From: Prado023 sp963818445
Lineage (GTDB): Bacteria; Actinomycetota; Actinomycetes; S36-B12; CAIYMF01
Length of the DNA: 64,000 bases
Direction of reading: 5' to 3'
Assembly (NCBI GenBank): GCA_963818445.1
Contig: CAWFSG010000019.1
Span: 277,975-341,974 of the forward strand
Part shown: positions 34,581 through 43,714 of the stretch, piece after piece
How the letters are laid out: each line of letters begins with the position of its first letter
How positions within the stretch are numbered: position 1 is the stretch's first letter
Notes under the pieces: model-generated
What the model was told of the DNA's origin: nothing
The model's database searches: none
Seen by the model: only the letters and a program-made list of their open reading frames with translations
Translations under genes and position numbers: made by a program

Positions 34581-34605
34581 GATCGGACCCCCGTGGCGCG
34601 TTGAT

Positions 34606-36249
34606 TCAGAGGTACTGGCCAGTATTGGCGACCGTGTCGATCGAGCGACCGGCCTCGGTGCCCTGCTTGCCCGCGACGAGGGTGCGGATGAACACGATCC
34701 GCTCGCCCTTCTTGCCCGAGATCCGGGCCCAGTCGTCGGGGTTGGTGGTGTTGGGCAGGTCCTCGTTCTCGCGGAACTCGTCGATGCACGCGGTGAGCAG
34801 GTGCGCCACCCGGATGCCCTTCTGGCCGGTCTCGAGGAACTCCTTGATCGCGTTCTTCTTCGCCCGGGCGACGATGTTCTCGAGCATCGCCCCGGAGTTG
34901 AAGTCCTTGAAGTACAGGGTCTCCTTGTCGCCGTTGGCATAGGTGACCTCGAGGAACCTGTTCTCGTCGGACTCGACGTACATCCGCTCGACGGTCCGCC
35001 GGATCATCGCCTCGCAGGCCGCATCGGCCGAGCCGCCGTTCTCAGCGAGGTCCTCGGGGTGCAGCGGCAGGTCCGGGGTGAGGTACTTGCTCAGGATGTC
35101 CCCGGCCGCCTGGGCGTCCGGCCGCTCGATCTTGATCTTCACGTCGAGGCGACCGGGGCGCAGGATGGCCGGGTCGATCATGTCCTCGCGGTTCGAGGCG
35201 CCGATCACGATCACGTTGGCCAGGCCCTCGACCCCGTCGATCTCCGAGAGCAGCTGCGGGACGATCGTGTTCTCCACGTCGGAGCTGACCCCGGAGCCGC
35301 GGGTGCGGAACAGCGAGTCCATCTCGTCGAAGAAGACGATGACCGGCGTGCCCTCGGTGGCCTTCTCCCGGGCCCGCTGGAACACCAGCCGGATGTGCCG
35401 CTCGGTCTCGCCGACGTACTTGTTGAGCAGCTCCGGGCCCTTGATGTTCAGGAAGTAGGAGCGCCCGGCGGTCTTGCCCTCGCGCTCGGCGACCTTGCGC
35501 GCCAGGGAGGCGGCCACGGCCTTGGCGATCATCGTCTTGCCGCAGCCGGGCGGGCCGTAGAGAAGGATCCCCTTCGGGGCGGCCAGCTTGTGCTCCTTGA
35601 ACAGCTCGGCGTGCACGTAGGGCAGCTCGACGGCGTCGCGGATCATCTCGATCTGCCCGGCCAGGCCGCCGATGTCGGAGTAGTCGACGTCCGGGACCTC
35701 CTCGAGCACGAGCTCCTCGACCTCGGACTTCGGGATCCGCTCGTACACGTAGCCCGACCGGGGGTCCATCAGCAGGGAGTCCCCCGCGCGGATCGTCTGG
35801 TCGCGCAGGGTCTGGGCAAGGCGGACCACGCGCTCCTCGTCGGTGTGCCCGATCACCAGGGCCCGGTCGCCACCCTCGAGCAGCTCCTTGAACATGACGA
35901 TCTCGCCAACCCGCTCGTAGGCCATGCCGGCGATGACGTTCATGGCCTCGTTGACCATGACCTCCTGGCCGGGGACGAGGTCCTCGACCCCGGGGGCGAC
36001 GCTCACGCGCAGCTTGCGGCCCTGGGCGTGGATGTCGGCGGTGCCGTCGGGGTTGCCGGCGAGGAACACCGCGAACCCGTTGGGCGGGTCGGCCAGACGG
36101 TCGACCTCCTCCTTGAGCGTCACGATCTGGTTGCGCGCCTCACGCAGGGTGTCAGCCAGGCGCCGGTTGGTGTCCGAGAGCCGGTCGAGCTCCTCCTGCA
36201 GCGACCGCAGGCGGCGCTCGACGTCGGGGGGTACGGCCTGATCCGTCAT
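34606..36249 (-). CDS. mpa: Proteasomal ATPase Mpa/ARC
   Basis: AAA+ unfoldase that recognises Pup and feeds substrates into the 20S core, 547 aa. The N-terminal coiled coil spans ~residues 8-52, followed by tandem OB-fold regions to ~180. Walker A is GPPGCGKT (232-239) and Walker B VFFDE (305-309). It ends in GQYL, the C-terminal motif that docks into the PrcA ring. The ATG has GGAGG 5-9 bases upstream. It is on the same strand as the rest of the proteasome genes but separated from dop by the PTS gene. Confidence 0.97.
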   Translation of the reverse strand: MTDQAVPPDVERRLRSLQEELDRLSDTNRRLADTLREARNQIVTLKEEVDRLADPPNGFAVFLAGNPDGTADIHAQGRKLRVSVAPGVEDLVPGQEVMVNEAMNVIAGMAYERVGEIVMFKELLEGGDRALVIGHTDEERVVRLAQTLRDQTIRAGDSLLMDPRSGYVYERIPKSEVEELVLEEVPDVDYSDIGGLAGQIEMIRDAVELPYVHAELFKEHKLAAPKGILLYGPPGCGKTMIAKAVAASLARKVAEREGKTAGRSYFLNIKGPELLNKYVGETERHIRLVFQRAREKATEGTPVIVFFDEMDSLFRTRGSGVSSDVENTIVPQLLSEIDGVEGLANVIVIGASNREDMIDPAILRPGRLDVKIKIERPDAQAAGDILSKYLTPDLPLHPEDLAENGGSADAACEAMIRRTVERMYVESDENRFLEVTYANGDKETLYFKDFNSGAMLENIVARAKKNAIKEFLETGQKGIRVAHLLTACIDEFRENEDLPNTTNPDDWARISGKKGERIVFIRTLVAGKQGTEAGRSIDTVANTGQYL

Positions 36250-36359
36250 GGCACACCTCCTGCGCTGGTCCTTCGGACTCTACCCAGAGAACTGCTGATC
36301 GCGCAGCAGGTCGTGCTCGGGGACCCCGCCGGGTCGGCCCCGGCGGGCGGGGCGGGCGA

Positions 36360-37408
36360 TCAGGGCAGGGCCGGGCGCGGACCCGTTGCCGGCACAGTGG
36401 TCTGCGTGGGCTCATCGGTGGCGGTGGAGGTGGAGCCCCCGGGCGCGCCCGGTCCGGTGTAGTCCGCTCCGTAGGCCCCCTTGGCCGGGCGGCTCCGCTT
36501 CGCCGGCAGGACGGTCCCGGGCGCCAGGCGACGGCTGGTCAGCAGGAACCCGGTGTGCCCGGTCATCCGATGGTCCGGCCGGACGGCCAGACCCTCGAGG
36601 TGCCATGTCCGCAGCATCAGCTCGCTGGCCGACGGCTCGGTGAACCGCCCATCGGCACGCAGGGTCTCGGCCATCCGGGACAGCTGGGTCGTGGTCGCCA
36701 GGTAGGCCACGACGATCCCCCCGGGCATCAGGGCATCGGCCACGGCGTCCACGCACTCCCACGGCGCGAGCATGTCGAGGATCACGCGATGCACGCCCGT
36801 GAGCGTGAGCCGGTCCTGGAGGTCGCCGACCTCCACCGTCCAGTTCGGCTGCGGGCCGCCGAGGAAGCGCTCGACGTTGTCCCGGGCGATGTCGGCGAAG
36901 TCCGGGCGACGCTCGTAGGACGTGACCCGCCCCGTGGGCCCCACCGCGCGCAGCAGCGAGCACGTGAGGGCGCCGGACCCGGCCCCGGCCTCCACCACGT
37001 GCGCCCCGGGGAAGATGTCGGCCAGTCCGACGATCGCCGCGGCGTCCTTGGGGTAGATGACGGTTGCCCCGCGCGGCATGGACAGCACGAAGTCGCGCAG
37101 CAGGGGCCGCAGGATCAGGTACGGCACGCCGGCAAGCGTCGTGACGACGATCCCCTCGGGCTGGCCGATCAGGTCGTCGTGGGCCAGGGCCCCCTTGTGG
37201 GTGTGGAACTCCTTGCCCGGGACCAGCGGGAACGTGTGGTGGCGACCCTTCGGGTCGGTCAGCTGGACGAGGTCTCCCGGCTGGAGGGGTCCATGCCGGT
37301 CGGCCCGGGGGGTTGGCGGCGCCGCCGGGGCGGTCGGGGTGGTCGCCTCTGTGGGGGCGCTCTGCCTGGCGGGGCGGAGGGGGCGGTCGGCTCGGTCGGG
37401 GCGGTCAT
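36360..37408 (-). CDS. trmI: tRNA (adenine-58-N1)-methyltransferase TrmI (frame change near the N-terminus)
   Basis: SAM-dependent enzyme that makes m1A58 in tRNA. The conserved N-terminal domain (LQPGDLVQLTDPKGRHH, GKEFHTHKGALAHDDLIGQP) lies upstream of the first available start in its frame (GTG 37127), so the nominal 255-aa protein would lack ~70 essential residues. ATG 37408 (TAPTEPTAPSAPPG) is in another frame; adding one base near 37360-37372 joins the two into 349 aa. The Rossmann core VVEAGAGSGALT and VILDMLAPWEC is intact. The gene lies beside mpa and dop in many actinobacteria. Confidence 0.88.
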
Positions 37409-37442
37409 GGGCTGACCCTATGCGGCGCCCGCCGTCGAGGGC

Positions 37443-38531
37443 TCAGCCCTTCAGCGCGGCCTCGACGTCGGCCAGGAGCAGGACGCCGAAGACCAGCCCC
37501 TGGGAGTCGACCACGAGCAGCTCCTCGCGACCCCTCGTCGACACGACCGAGAGCAGCTCGGTGCCGGCGAGGTCCCGGCTGATGGCACCCTGTGCGTCGA
37601 TCGGCCGAGCCACCGATGCGACCGTCACCCAGGGCCGGCGCTGCTCCGGCACGGCCGCGATGGCGTCGTGCTGGCCGATCCCCGTGGGAACGCCGCGCGG
37701 GTCGACGACCACCAGGGCACCGGCACCGGCTGCGTTGGCCCGCCGGATCGCCTCGGCCAGGGGCAGGTCGCGATCCACGGGGATGGCCCGGCGGGCCAGG
37801 CCACCGGCGGTCAGGGAGCCGGCACGCGTGCGCAGGTCGACCGCCCGCAGCTGGGCCGACGCGCCTGTCCAGAGCATCGCCGCCACCAGTCCGGCGACCA
37901 CGTACACCAGCAGATCGGGTCGGACCCCGGTCAGCAGCGAGAGCGCGAGCGGGGACAGCAGGGTGAGCAGGGCCACGCCCCGACCGACCCATGCCGCCAC
38001 CACCGTGCCCCGCTGCTCGGAACCCGACGCCGCCCAGATCAGGCAGCGCAGCACGTTGCCCCCATCCAGGGGGATGCCGGGCAGCGCGTTGTAGATGCCG
38101 ATGATGACGTTCGCCCACGTGAGGGCCCGTGCCAGCACGGCCGCCGCGCTGCCCGGGTCGAGGACCTGCACGGCCGCGTAGCTGACGCCGGCCAGCGCGA
38201 ACGTGGCGAGCGGCCCGGCAGCGGCAACTGCAGCCTCAGCCATCGGCGCCTGGCGGCTGCGCTCGAAGTGGGTGACCCCGCCGAGCAGCTGCAGCACGAC
38301 CCGATGAACGGGGAACCCGAACGCCCGTGCCACCAGGGCATGGGCGAACTCGTGGATCAACGTGGCCAGGCTCAGCAGGACGGCGAAGACGAGCGCGAGG
38401 ATCCACGGGCTCCACGAGCCGTCGATCGTGAACGCCGGTATCCACAGGTAGGCCAGCAGCCCGACCCCCAGGATCCCGCTCGGGGGGATCTCGACGGGGA
38501 TCCCGGCGATGCGGGTCGTCGGGGTGGCCAC
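37443..38531 (-). CDS. M50 site-2 protease family with CBS domains
   Basis: Intramembrane zinc metalloprotease of the SpoIVFB-like M50B type. The zinc motif HEFAH is in TLIHEFAHALVARAFG and the second metal ligand in NALPGIPLDGGN. Six or so membrane helices occupy residues ~15-240, followed by a CBS-domain pair to the C-terminus, likely a nucleotide-sensing regulator. GTG 38531 gives 362 aa and begins directly before ATPTTRIAGIPVEI; an upstream extension is Arg-rich and not conserved. It precedes trmI by 34 bp. Confidence 0.88.
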   Translation of the reverse strand: MATPTTRIAGIPVEIPPSGILGVGLLAYLWIPAFTIDGSWSPWILALVFAVLLSLATLIHEFAHALVARAFGFPVHRVVLQLLGGVTHFERSRQAPMAEAAVAAAGPLATFALAGVSYAAVQVLDPGSAAAVLARALTWANVIIGIYNALPGIPLDGGNVLRCLIWAASGSEQRGTVVAAWVGRGVALLTLLSPLALSLLTGVRPDLLVYVVAGLVAAMLWTGASAQLRAVDLRTRAGSLTAGGLARRAIPVDRDLPLAEAIRRANAAGAGALVVVDPRGVPTGIGQHDAIAAVPEQRRPWVTVASVARPIDAQGAISRDLAGTELLSVVSTRGREELLVVDSQGLVFGVLLLADVEAALKG

Positions 38532-38681
38532 ATCACCATCGTAGGCGGGGCGGCGCCGCCGCGCGGCGCACGAGCGATCGATGGCCCACAACGCGCCAGG
38601 CACTGATCCCGAACGACGATCCTCCAGCGGGAGCATCGCGACCGGGCAGGTCGTCGGCAGACCGCGGGACCGCGACGTAGG

Positions 38682-39527
38682 TTGTCGCCATGCCCGATCC
38701 GAGCGACCTCATCGCAGCGTCCGACCCGATCGCTGTCACCCTCGCGCGCACTGGACTTCCAGTCCTGCCCGCTGCTCTACCGGTTCCGGGTGCTCGACCG
38801 CCTGCCCGAGCCGCCCAGCGCCGCGGCCGTGCGCGGCACACTGGTGCATTCGGTGCTCGAGGCGCTCTACGACCTCCCTGCCGACCAGCGGACCCTCGAT
38901 GAGGCCATCGGCCTGGTCGGCCCCCAGTGGGACCTCCTCGTCGCCGAGCGTCCTGAGGTGGTCGGGATGCTCGCTGAGGACGGAACCGACCCCCTGGACT
39001 GGCTGCGTGGGGCGGGCGACCTTGTTGAGTCCTACTTCGCGATGGAGGACCCCACCAGGCTCGAGCCAGCCGCACGCGAGCTCCAGGTGAGTGCCGAACT
39101 GCCCTCGGGGCTGGTCCTGCGCGGCTTCGTGGACCGCCTCGACCGCGCGCCCACCGGGCAGCTGCGTGTCGTGGACTACAAGACCGGGAAGCCCCCGGGC
39201 GTCGGGTTCGAGGCCCGGGCGATGTTCCAGATGCGCTTCTACGCCCTGGCACTGTGGCACCAGCACGGCCAGCTGCCCACGATGCTGCAGCTGATGTACC
39301 TGTCCACCGGGGTCGTCCTGCGCTACGAGCCCGATGAGGAGGACCTGCGGGCGATGCAGCGCAAGGTCGAGGCCCTGTGGACGGCCATCGAGCGTGCGAT
39401 GGAGTCCGGGGACTGGCGAGCCCGGCCCTCGGCGCTCTGCACGTGGTGCGCCCACCAGTCCCTGTGCCCCGAGTTCGGCGGGACTCCCCCGCCGCTTCCA
39501 GTGGTAGCGGACGCTATTCGGTCCTGA
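38682..39527 (+). CDS. RecB-family nuclease with [4Fe-4S]-type cysteines
   Basis: PD-(D/E)XK exonuclease domain protein. Nuclease residues are in GFVDRLDR and VVDYKTGKPPG; cysteines near the start (FQSCPLLY) and end (CTWCAHQSLC) resemble the iron-sulfur site of Cas4/AddB-type nucleases. Such single-domain proteins occur widely in actinobacteria, likely in DNA repair. The conserved part begins LSPSRALDFQ. The start is uncertain: TTG 38682 is in frame, but ATG 38690 (MPDPSDLIAASDPI) in the neighbouring frame looks better and would need one base removed near 38725-38745. It overlaps the convergent permease gene by 14 bp. Confidence 0.85.
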   Translation: MSPCPIRATSSQRPTRSLSPSRALDFQSCPLLYRFRVLDRLPEPPSAAAVRGTLVHSVLEALYDLPADQRTLDEAIGLVGPQWDLLVAERPEVVGMLAEDGTDPLDWLRGAGDLVESYFAMEDPTRLEPAARELQVSAELPSGLVLRGFVDRLDRAPTGQLRVVDYKTGKPPGVGFEARAMFQMRFYALALWHQHGQLPTMLQLMYLSTGVVLRYEPDEEDLRAMQRKVEALWTAIERAMESGDWRARPSALCTWCAHQSLCPEFGGTPPPLPVVADAIRS

Positions 39528-42048
39528 TCGCCATCAGCACGTCGAGGTTGGCCGCACGCCGGGCCGGCCAGACCGCTGCCAGGACCCCCACGATGGCCGT
39601 TGCCACGAGGACCACCACGATCAGCGTCCACGGGATCGCCAGCTCGGTGATGCCGTCGTTGACCAGCAGTCGCTGCAGCGCGACTCCGAGCAGGAGCCCG
39701 AGGGCGACCCCGGTGAACGCGCCGAAGAAGCTGATCACGATCGACTCCCATCGGATCATGGTGCGGACCTGCGTGCGCAGCATCCCGACGGCCCGCAGCA
39801 TCCCGATCTCCCGGGTGCGCTCGATGATGGACAGGGCCAGGGTGTTGATCACGCCGAAGATGGCGATGATCACGCTCAGCCCCAGCAGCGCATAGACCAG
39901 GCTCAGCAGCTGGTTGATCTGCCCGGAGATGCTCTCCTTGAACTCGGTCTGGTCCAGGATCTGGACGGTCGGGTAGGCGGCTTGGATCACATCCAGCTCG
40001 GCCCGAACGGCTTCGATGTCGGCATCGTCATCAAGCGGTGCGTAGAGGAACGAGTCGACGACCGGCAGGCCCGCGGCCTCCATCGTCTCCAGGGACACGA
40101 CCCAGCCGCTGAAGGCCGTCTGGCCCTCGTAGAGCTGCTGCAGGACGAATGACTCCTCCTGGCCATTGCCCCAGGTGACCTCGACCGTGTCGCCGATCGC
40201 GAGCCCCGCCGCCGCTGCAGTCTCCGTATCGGTGACGATCCCTCCCGCGGCCAGGGCCGCAGCCTGCAGGCCCAGCGTCTGGACCTGACCGATCGTGTCG
40301 GGCTGGACACCTGTGACCGTCACCTCGTCGCCGTCGACGAGGGCGGGCACCTGCCGGACGCGGGAGACCAGCGTCACCCCGGGCACGGCCTCGATCGCGT
40401 CGCCCACCTCGGTGGAGAACGGGACGAAGCTGGTGGGCTGCACGATGAAGTCCGCGGTGATGAGGTCATCGACCAGTGCATCGGTGGACTTCGTCGTCGA
40501 GGATCCGAGCACGCCGATCGCGGTCACGAGGGCGAGGCCCACGAGGATCGCGGTCGCGGTTGCTGCCGTCCGGCGGCGGTCGCGCTGGGCGTTGCGCACG
40601 GCGAGGGTCCCCACGGAGCCCAGGCGCGTCACAGGAGCGCCGACAGCTCCCACGAGGCCACGGCTGAACACGGGCGCCAGGATGATCACCCCGAGCAGCA
40701 GCGCGAAGGCGCCGAGCCCGGCAACGGCCAACCGGCGCGGGAGGTCCTCGCTGAGGACGGCGACGAGCAGTGCCACGGCTCCCAGCCCGGTCAGGATCCC
40801 CCCGGCGATCCCCCGGTTGCGCAGCCCCTTGGCCGGCAGGGCGATGTCGTCGCGCATGGCCGCCACGGGCGGCACCTGGGAGGCCCGGCGCGCCGGGAAC
40901 CACGCCGCGATGACGGTCACGATCACGCCGACAGCCATGCCGAGGATGATCGTCCGGGGCGCCAGGACCAGGTTCCCGGCCGGGAGCTCGGCACCGAAGA
41001 TCCCGAGGAGCTCGCGCAGGCCGAGGGCCACGCCGATGCCCATGACGATCCCGAGGGCCCCACCGAGGAGGCCCAGCAGGAACGCCTCACCGACGACCGA
41101 CCAGGTGATCTGGCGCTTGCTGGCCCCGATCGCCCGCAGCAGCGCGAGCTCCCGCGTGCGCCGTGCGACCAGCATCGAGAAGGTGTTCAGGATGATGAAG
41201 GTGCCCACGAACAGGGCGATGAACGCGAAGACCAGCAGGAACGTGTTGATGAACCCGAGCGCCGTGCTGAGCTGCTCGGCCGCCTCGTCCTGGAGCTCCT
41301 GGCCCGTGGTCACCTTGTACCCCGGCCCGAGCAGCGCGGTCACGTCGTCACGCAGGCCCTCGGGCGTGGTGCCCTCGTCCCCGACGATCGAGACCTGGTT
41401 CCAGCCGTCCTCACCGAGGAAGGTCTCCTGGGCGTACTGACGGTCGAAGAGTGTGAGTGTGGCCCCCGCCAGCCCCCCGCTGACCCCGTACCGGGCCAAT
41501 CCGACCAGCGGCGCCTCGATCCGCGGGCCCTGCGTGACCACGGTCACCGTGTCGCCGACCGTGAACCCGCCCTTCTCAGCGGTCTGCAGGTCGACGACGA
41601 TCTCCTCGGGCGCGCTCGGGGCGCGGCCCTCCACGAGGGACAGGCCACTGAGCTGGGGATCATCGGGGTACTCCGGGAAGGAGAAGCCGAGGTTCGGCGG
41701 GCCGTTGCCGCCGATGGGCTCACCGTCGGTGTCCAGCAGCGTCACGCCGAGGGTCTGGATGTCGCCCGTGGCCCGGGCGACCCCGGGCATCTCGCGGACC
41801 TCGTCCAGCACGGACTGGGGCACGACCGAGACCACGGAACCGCGGCCGTCGTCGCCCCCCACCTCGAGCTGCTGGGTGATCACGACGTCGGGAACCTCGT
41901 TCGCGAACAGCTCGTCGAACGTCCCCTTGAGCGTGTCGGTGAAGATGAAGGTGCCCACCACGAAGGCCACGCCCAGCACGACGGCCAGCCCGGACAGCAG
42001 CATCCGGGCCTTGTGCGCCTTCAACGAGCGCCATGTTGCCTTGAGCAT
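39514..42048 (-). CDS. MacB/FtsX-type ABC transporter permease
   Basis: Large permease (844 aa) with duplicated FtsX halves: an N-terminal helix, a big extracytoplasmic region (~residues 45-250), a block of three helices (FINTFLLVFAFIALFVG and following), a second halves junction near residue 470, another extracytoplasmic region and three C-terminal helices. The FtsX motif recurs (RRTRELALLRAIGASKRQI and ERTREIGMLRAVGMLRTQV). It works with the ATPase encoded 4 bp upstream, as an exporter or mechanotransmitter; the substrate is unknown. Confidence 0.92.
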   Translation of the reverse strand: MLKATWRSLKAHKARMLLSGLAVVLGVAFVVGTFIFTDTLKGTFDELFANEVPDVVITQQLEVGGDDGRGSVVSVVPQSVLDEVREMPGVARATGDIQTLGVTLLDTDGEPIGGNGPPNLGFSFPEYPDDPQLSGLSLVEGRAPSAPEEIVVDLQTAEKGGFTVGDTVTVVTQGPRIEAPLVGLARYGVSGGLAGATLTLFDRQYAQETFLGEDGWNQVSIVGDEGTTPEGLRDDVTALLGPGYKVTTGQELQDEAAEQLSTALGFINTFLLVFAFIALFVGTFIILNTFSMLVARRTRELALLRAIGASKRQITWSVVGEAFLLGLLGGALGIVMGIGVALGLRELLGIFGAELPAGNLVLAPRTIILGMAVGVIVTVIAAWFPARRASQVPPVAAMRDDIALPAKGLRNRGIAGGILTGLGAVALLVAVLSEDLPRRLAVAGLGAFALLLGVIILAPVFSRGLVGAVGAPVTRLGSVGTLAVRNAQRDRRRTAATATAILVGLALVTAIGVLGSSTTKSTDALVDDLITADFIVQPTSFVPFSTEVGDAIEAVPGVTLVSRVRQVPALVDGDEVTVTGVQPDTIGQVQTLGLQAAALAAGGIVTDTETAAAAGLAIGDTVEVTWGNGQEESFVLQQLYEGQTAFSGWVVSLETMEAAGLPVVDSFLYAPLDDDADIEAVRAELDVIQAAYPTVQILDQTEFKESISGQINQLLSLVYALLGLSVIIAIFGVINTLALSIIERTREIGMLRAVGMLRTQVRTMIRWESIVISFFGAFTGVALGLLLGVALQRLLVNDGITELAIPWTLIVVVLVATAIVGVLAAVWPARRAANLDVLMAIRTE

Positions 42049-42052
42049 GCGC

Positions 42053-42946
42053 TCAGCCCTGCTCGGCGGCGGACTCCGGCGCGAGCGCAGGCGGATCCAC
42101 CGGCTCGGGGCGCCCGGTGGTCGGCGGGTACTCGATGCTCACGGGGGTGGAGCCCACCGAGCCGTGTGCCCCGGCGGCCTGCTCGAAGGTCATCATGCGC
42201 TCGAGGATCGCCGGCGCATCCGGGTCGAGGAGCTCGTCGACGAGGACCCCGTCGGCCAGGAAGACCACGCGGTCGGCGTAGGCCGCGGCATGGGCGTCGT
42301 GGGTGACCATGACGATCGTCTGGCCGAACTCGTCGACGCTGCGGCGCAGGAAGCCCAGCACCTCCGCACCGGAGCGCGAGTCCAGGTTCCCGGTGGGCTC
42401 GTCGGCGAAGATGATGTCGGGCCGGGTGGCCATGGCACGGGCGCACGCGACACGCTGCTGCTGCCCGCCCGAGAGCTCGCTGGGCTTGTGGGTGAGCCGG
42501 TCGGCCAGGCCGACGGTCCCGACGACGAGGTCGAACCACTCCTGGTCGACCTTGCGCCCGGCGATGTCCATCGGCAGGGTGATGTTCTCCTCCGCGGTCA
42601 GGGTGGGCACGAGGTTGAACGCCTGGAAGACGAAGCCCATGCGCTCCCGACGCAGCCGCGTGAGGTCGTTGTCCTTCATCGTGGTCAGGTCGGACTCGCC
42701 GATGTAGACCTTGCCCTCGGACGCGGAGTCCAGGCCGGCCATGCAGTGCATGAGCGTGGACTTGCCCGACCCCGACGGCCCCATGATCGCGGTGAACCGG
42801 CCGACCTCGAACTCGACGTCCACCGAGCGCAGGGCCACGACCTGGGTCTCGCCCTCGCCGTAGACCTTGCTCAGGCCAACGGCACGGGCAGCGGGGCCGC
42901 CTGCGGCCGTTGGGGACGCGTCAGTCGCGGCAGTTGCCTCAGACAT
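42053..42946 (-). CDS. MacB/LolD-type ABC transporter ATP-binding protein
   Basis: 297-aa ATPase partner of the FtsX-like permease. Walker A GPSGSGKS, Q-loop region GFVFQAFNLVPTLTAEEN, signature LSGGQQQR, Walker B IIFADEPTGNLD and H-loop VTHDAHAAAY are all intact. The C-terminal ~60 residues form an unusual Pro-rich tail absent from most LolD proteins. It is 4 bp upstream of the permease, and there is no third component gene. Confidence 0.95.
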   Translation of the reverse strand: MSEATAATDASPTAAGGPAARAVGLSKVYGEGETQVVALRSVDVEFEVGRFTAIMGPSGSGKSTLMHCMAGLDSASEGKVYIGESDLTTMKDNDLTRLRRERMGFVFQAFNLVPTLTAEENITLPMDIAGRKVDQEWFDLVVGTVGLADRLTHKPSELSGGQQQRVACARAMATRPDIIFADEPTGNLDSRSGAEVLGFLRRSVDEFGQTIVMVTHDAHAAAYADRVVFLADGVLVDELLDPDAPAILERMMTFEQAAGAHGSVGSTPVSIEYPPTTGRPEPVDPPALAPESAAEQG

Positions 42947-43041
42947 GGGGAGCCTTCCTGGAGTCAGGTGCCCAGTTTACGGGCGTGGGGCACCATCCGC
43001 CCCACACTCATGCACAGCCCCCGACGTGAGCGGACGTCGCA

Positions 43042-43701
43042 TCAGGCGAGGAGCGAGGCCAATCCGCCCATGTCCAGCCCGACGAGCGACTCCCGCACCA
43101 CGATGCGCTCACCCGCCTCGACGGGCACGGCATGCGGGACCGCGACCACAGTCGCCCCGGCCGACCACGCTGCACGGACACCGTTCAGCGAGTCCTCCAG
43201 CACGACCGCCCGGGTGATGTCGACCCCCAGGAGATCGGCCGCATGCAGGTAGGGCATCGGGTCCGGCTTGCTGCGCGCGACCTCGTCGCCGGCGACGCTG
43301 ACCGGGAACACCGGCAGCCCCGAACGGACCAGGAACGCGAGCACGAGGTCGACGATCGGGCGCACCGAGGCCGAGACCAGGGCGAAGGGAACCCCGGATG
43401 CAGCCACCTCGGCGAGCAGTTCGGCGGCGCCGGGCTGGATCGGGATCTCGGCGCCGTCGAGGCGCTCGAGCATCGTGCCGATGAGGAGCTCGCCGACCTC
43501 GTGATCGGTCCGGTCCGTGCCGGAGATCGTGCGGATGTAGGCCGTGGCATGGGCCATCGACGCACCCATGATCGCCCGCTGGTCGGCCTCCGACCAGGTC
43601 CCGCCGAGTGTGGCGAGGGTGTGGTGCTCGGCCTCGAGCCACATCGGCTCGGTGTTGACCAGCAGGCCGTCCATGTCGAACAGGACTGCGGAGAGGGTCA
43701 T
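43042..43701 (-). CDS. HAD-superfamily phosphatase (beta-phosphoglucomutase-like)
   Basis: 219-aa cytoplasmic HAD hydrolase. Motif I is FDMDGLLVNTEP with nucleophile Asp9 and general acid Asp11; motif II is the Ser in ALVSASVRP; motif III/IV is KPDP and VVLEDSLNGV. The alpha-helical cap between residues ~15 and 85 suits small sugar phosphates. It is 13 bp downstream of metH on the same strand. The substrate cannot be stated. Confidence 0.9.
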   Translation of the reverse strand: MTLSAVLFDMDGLLVNTEPMWLEAEHHTLATLGGTWSEADQRAIMGASMAHATAYIRTISGTDRTDHEVGELLIGTMLERLDGAEIPIQPGAAELLAEVAASGVPFALVSASVRPIVDLVLAFLVRSGLPVFPVSVAGDEVARSKPDPMPYLHAADLLGVDITRAVVLEDSLNGVRAAWSAGATVVAVPHAVPVEAGERIVVRESLVGLDMGGLASLLA

Positions 43702-43714
43702 CTGTGCGTCCTCC

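Noticed and set aside
34606..34640. ACTGGCCAGT at the end of mpa as a DasR operator for the PTS gene
   Set aside because: It only partly resembles the DasR consensus and lies inside the mpa coding end; the 9-bp inverted repeat at 34547-34580 is the better candidate.
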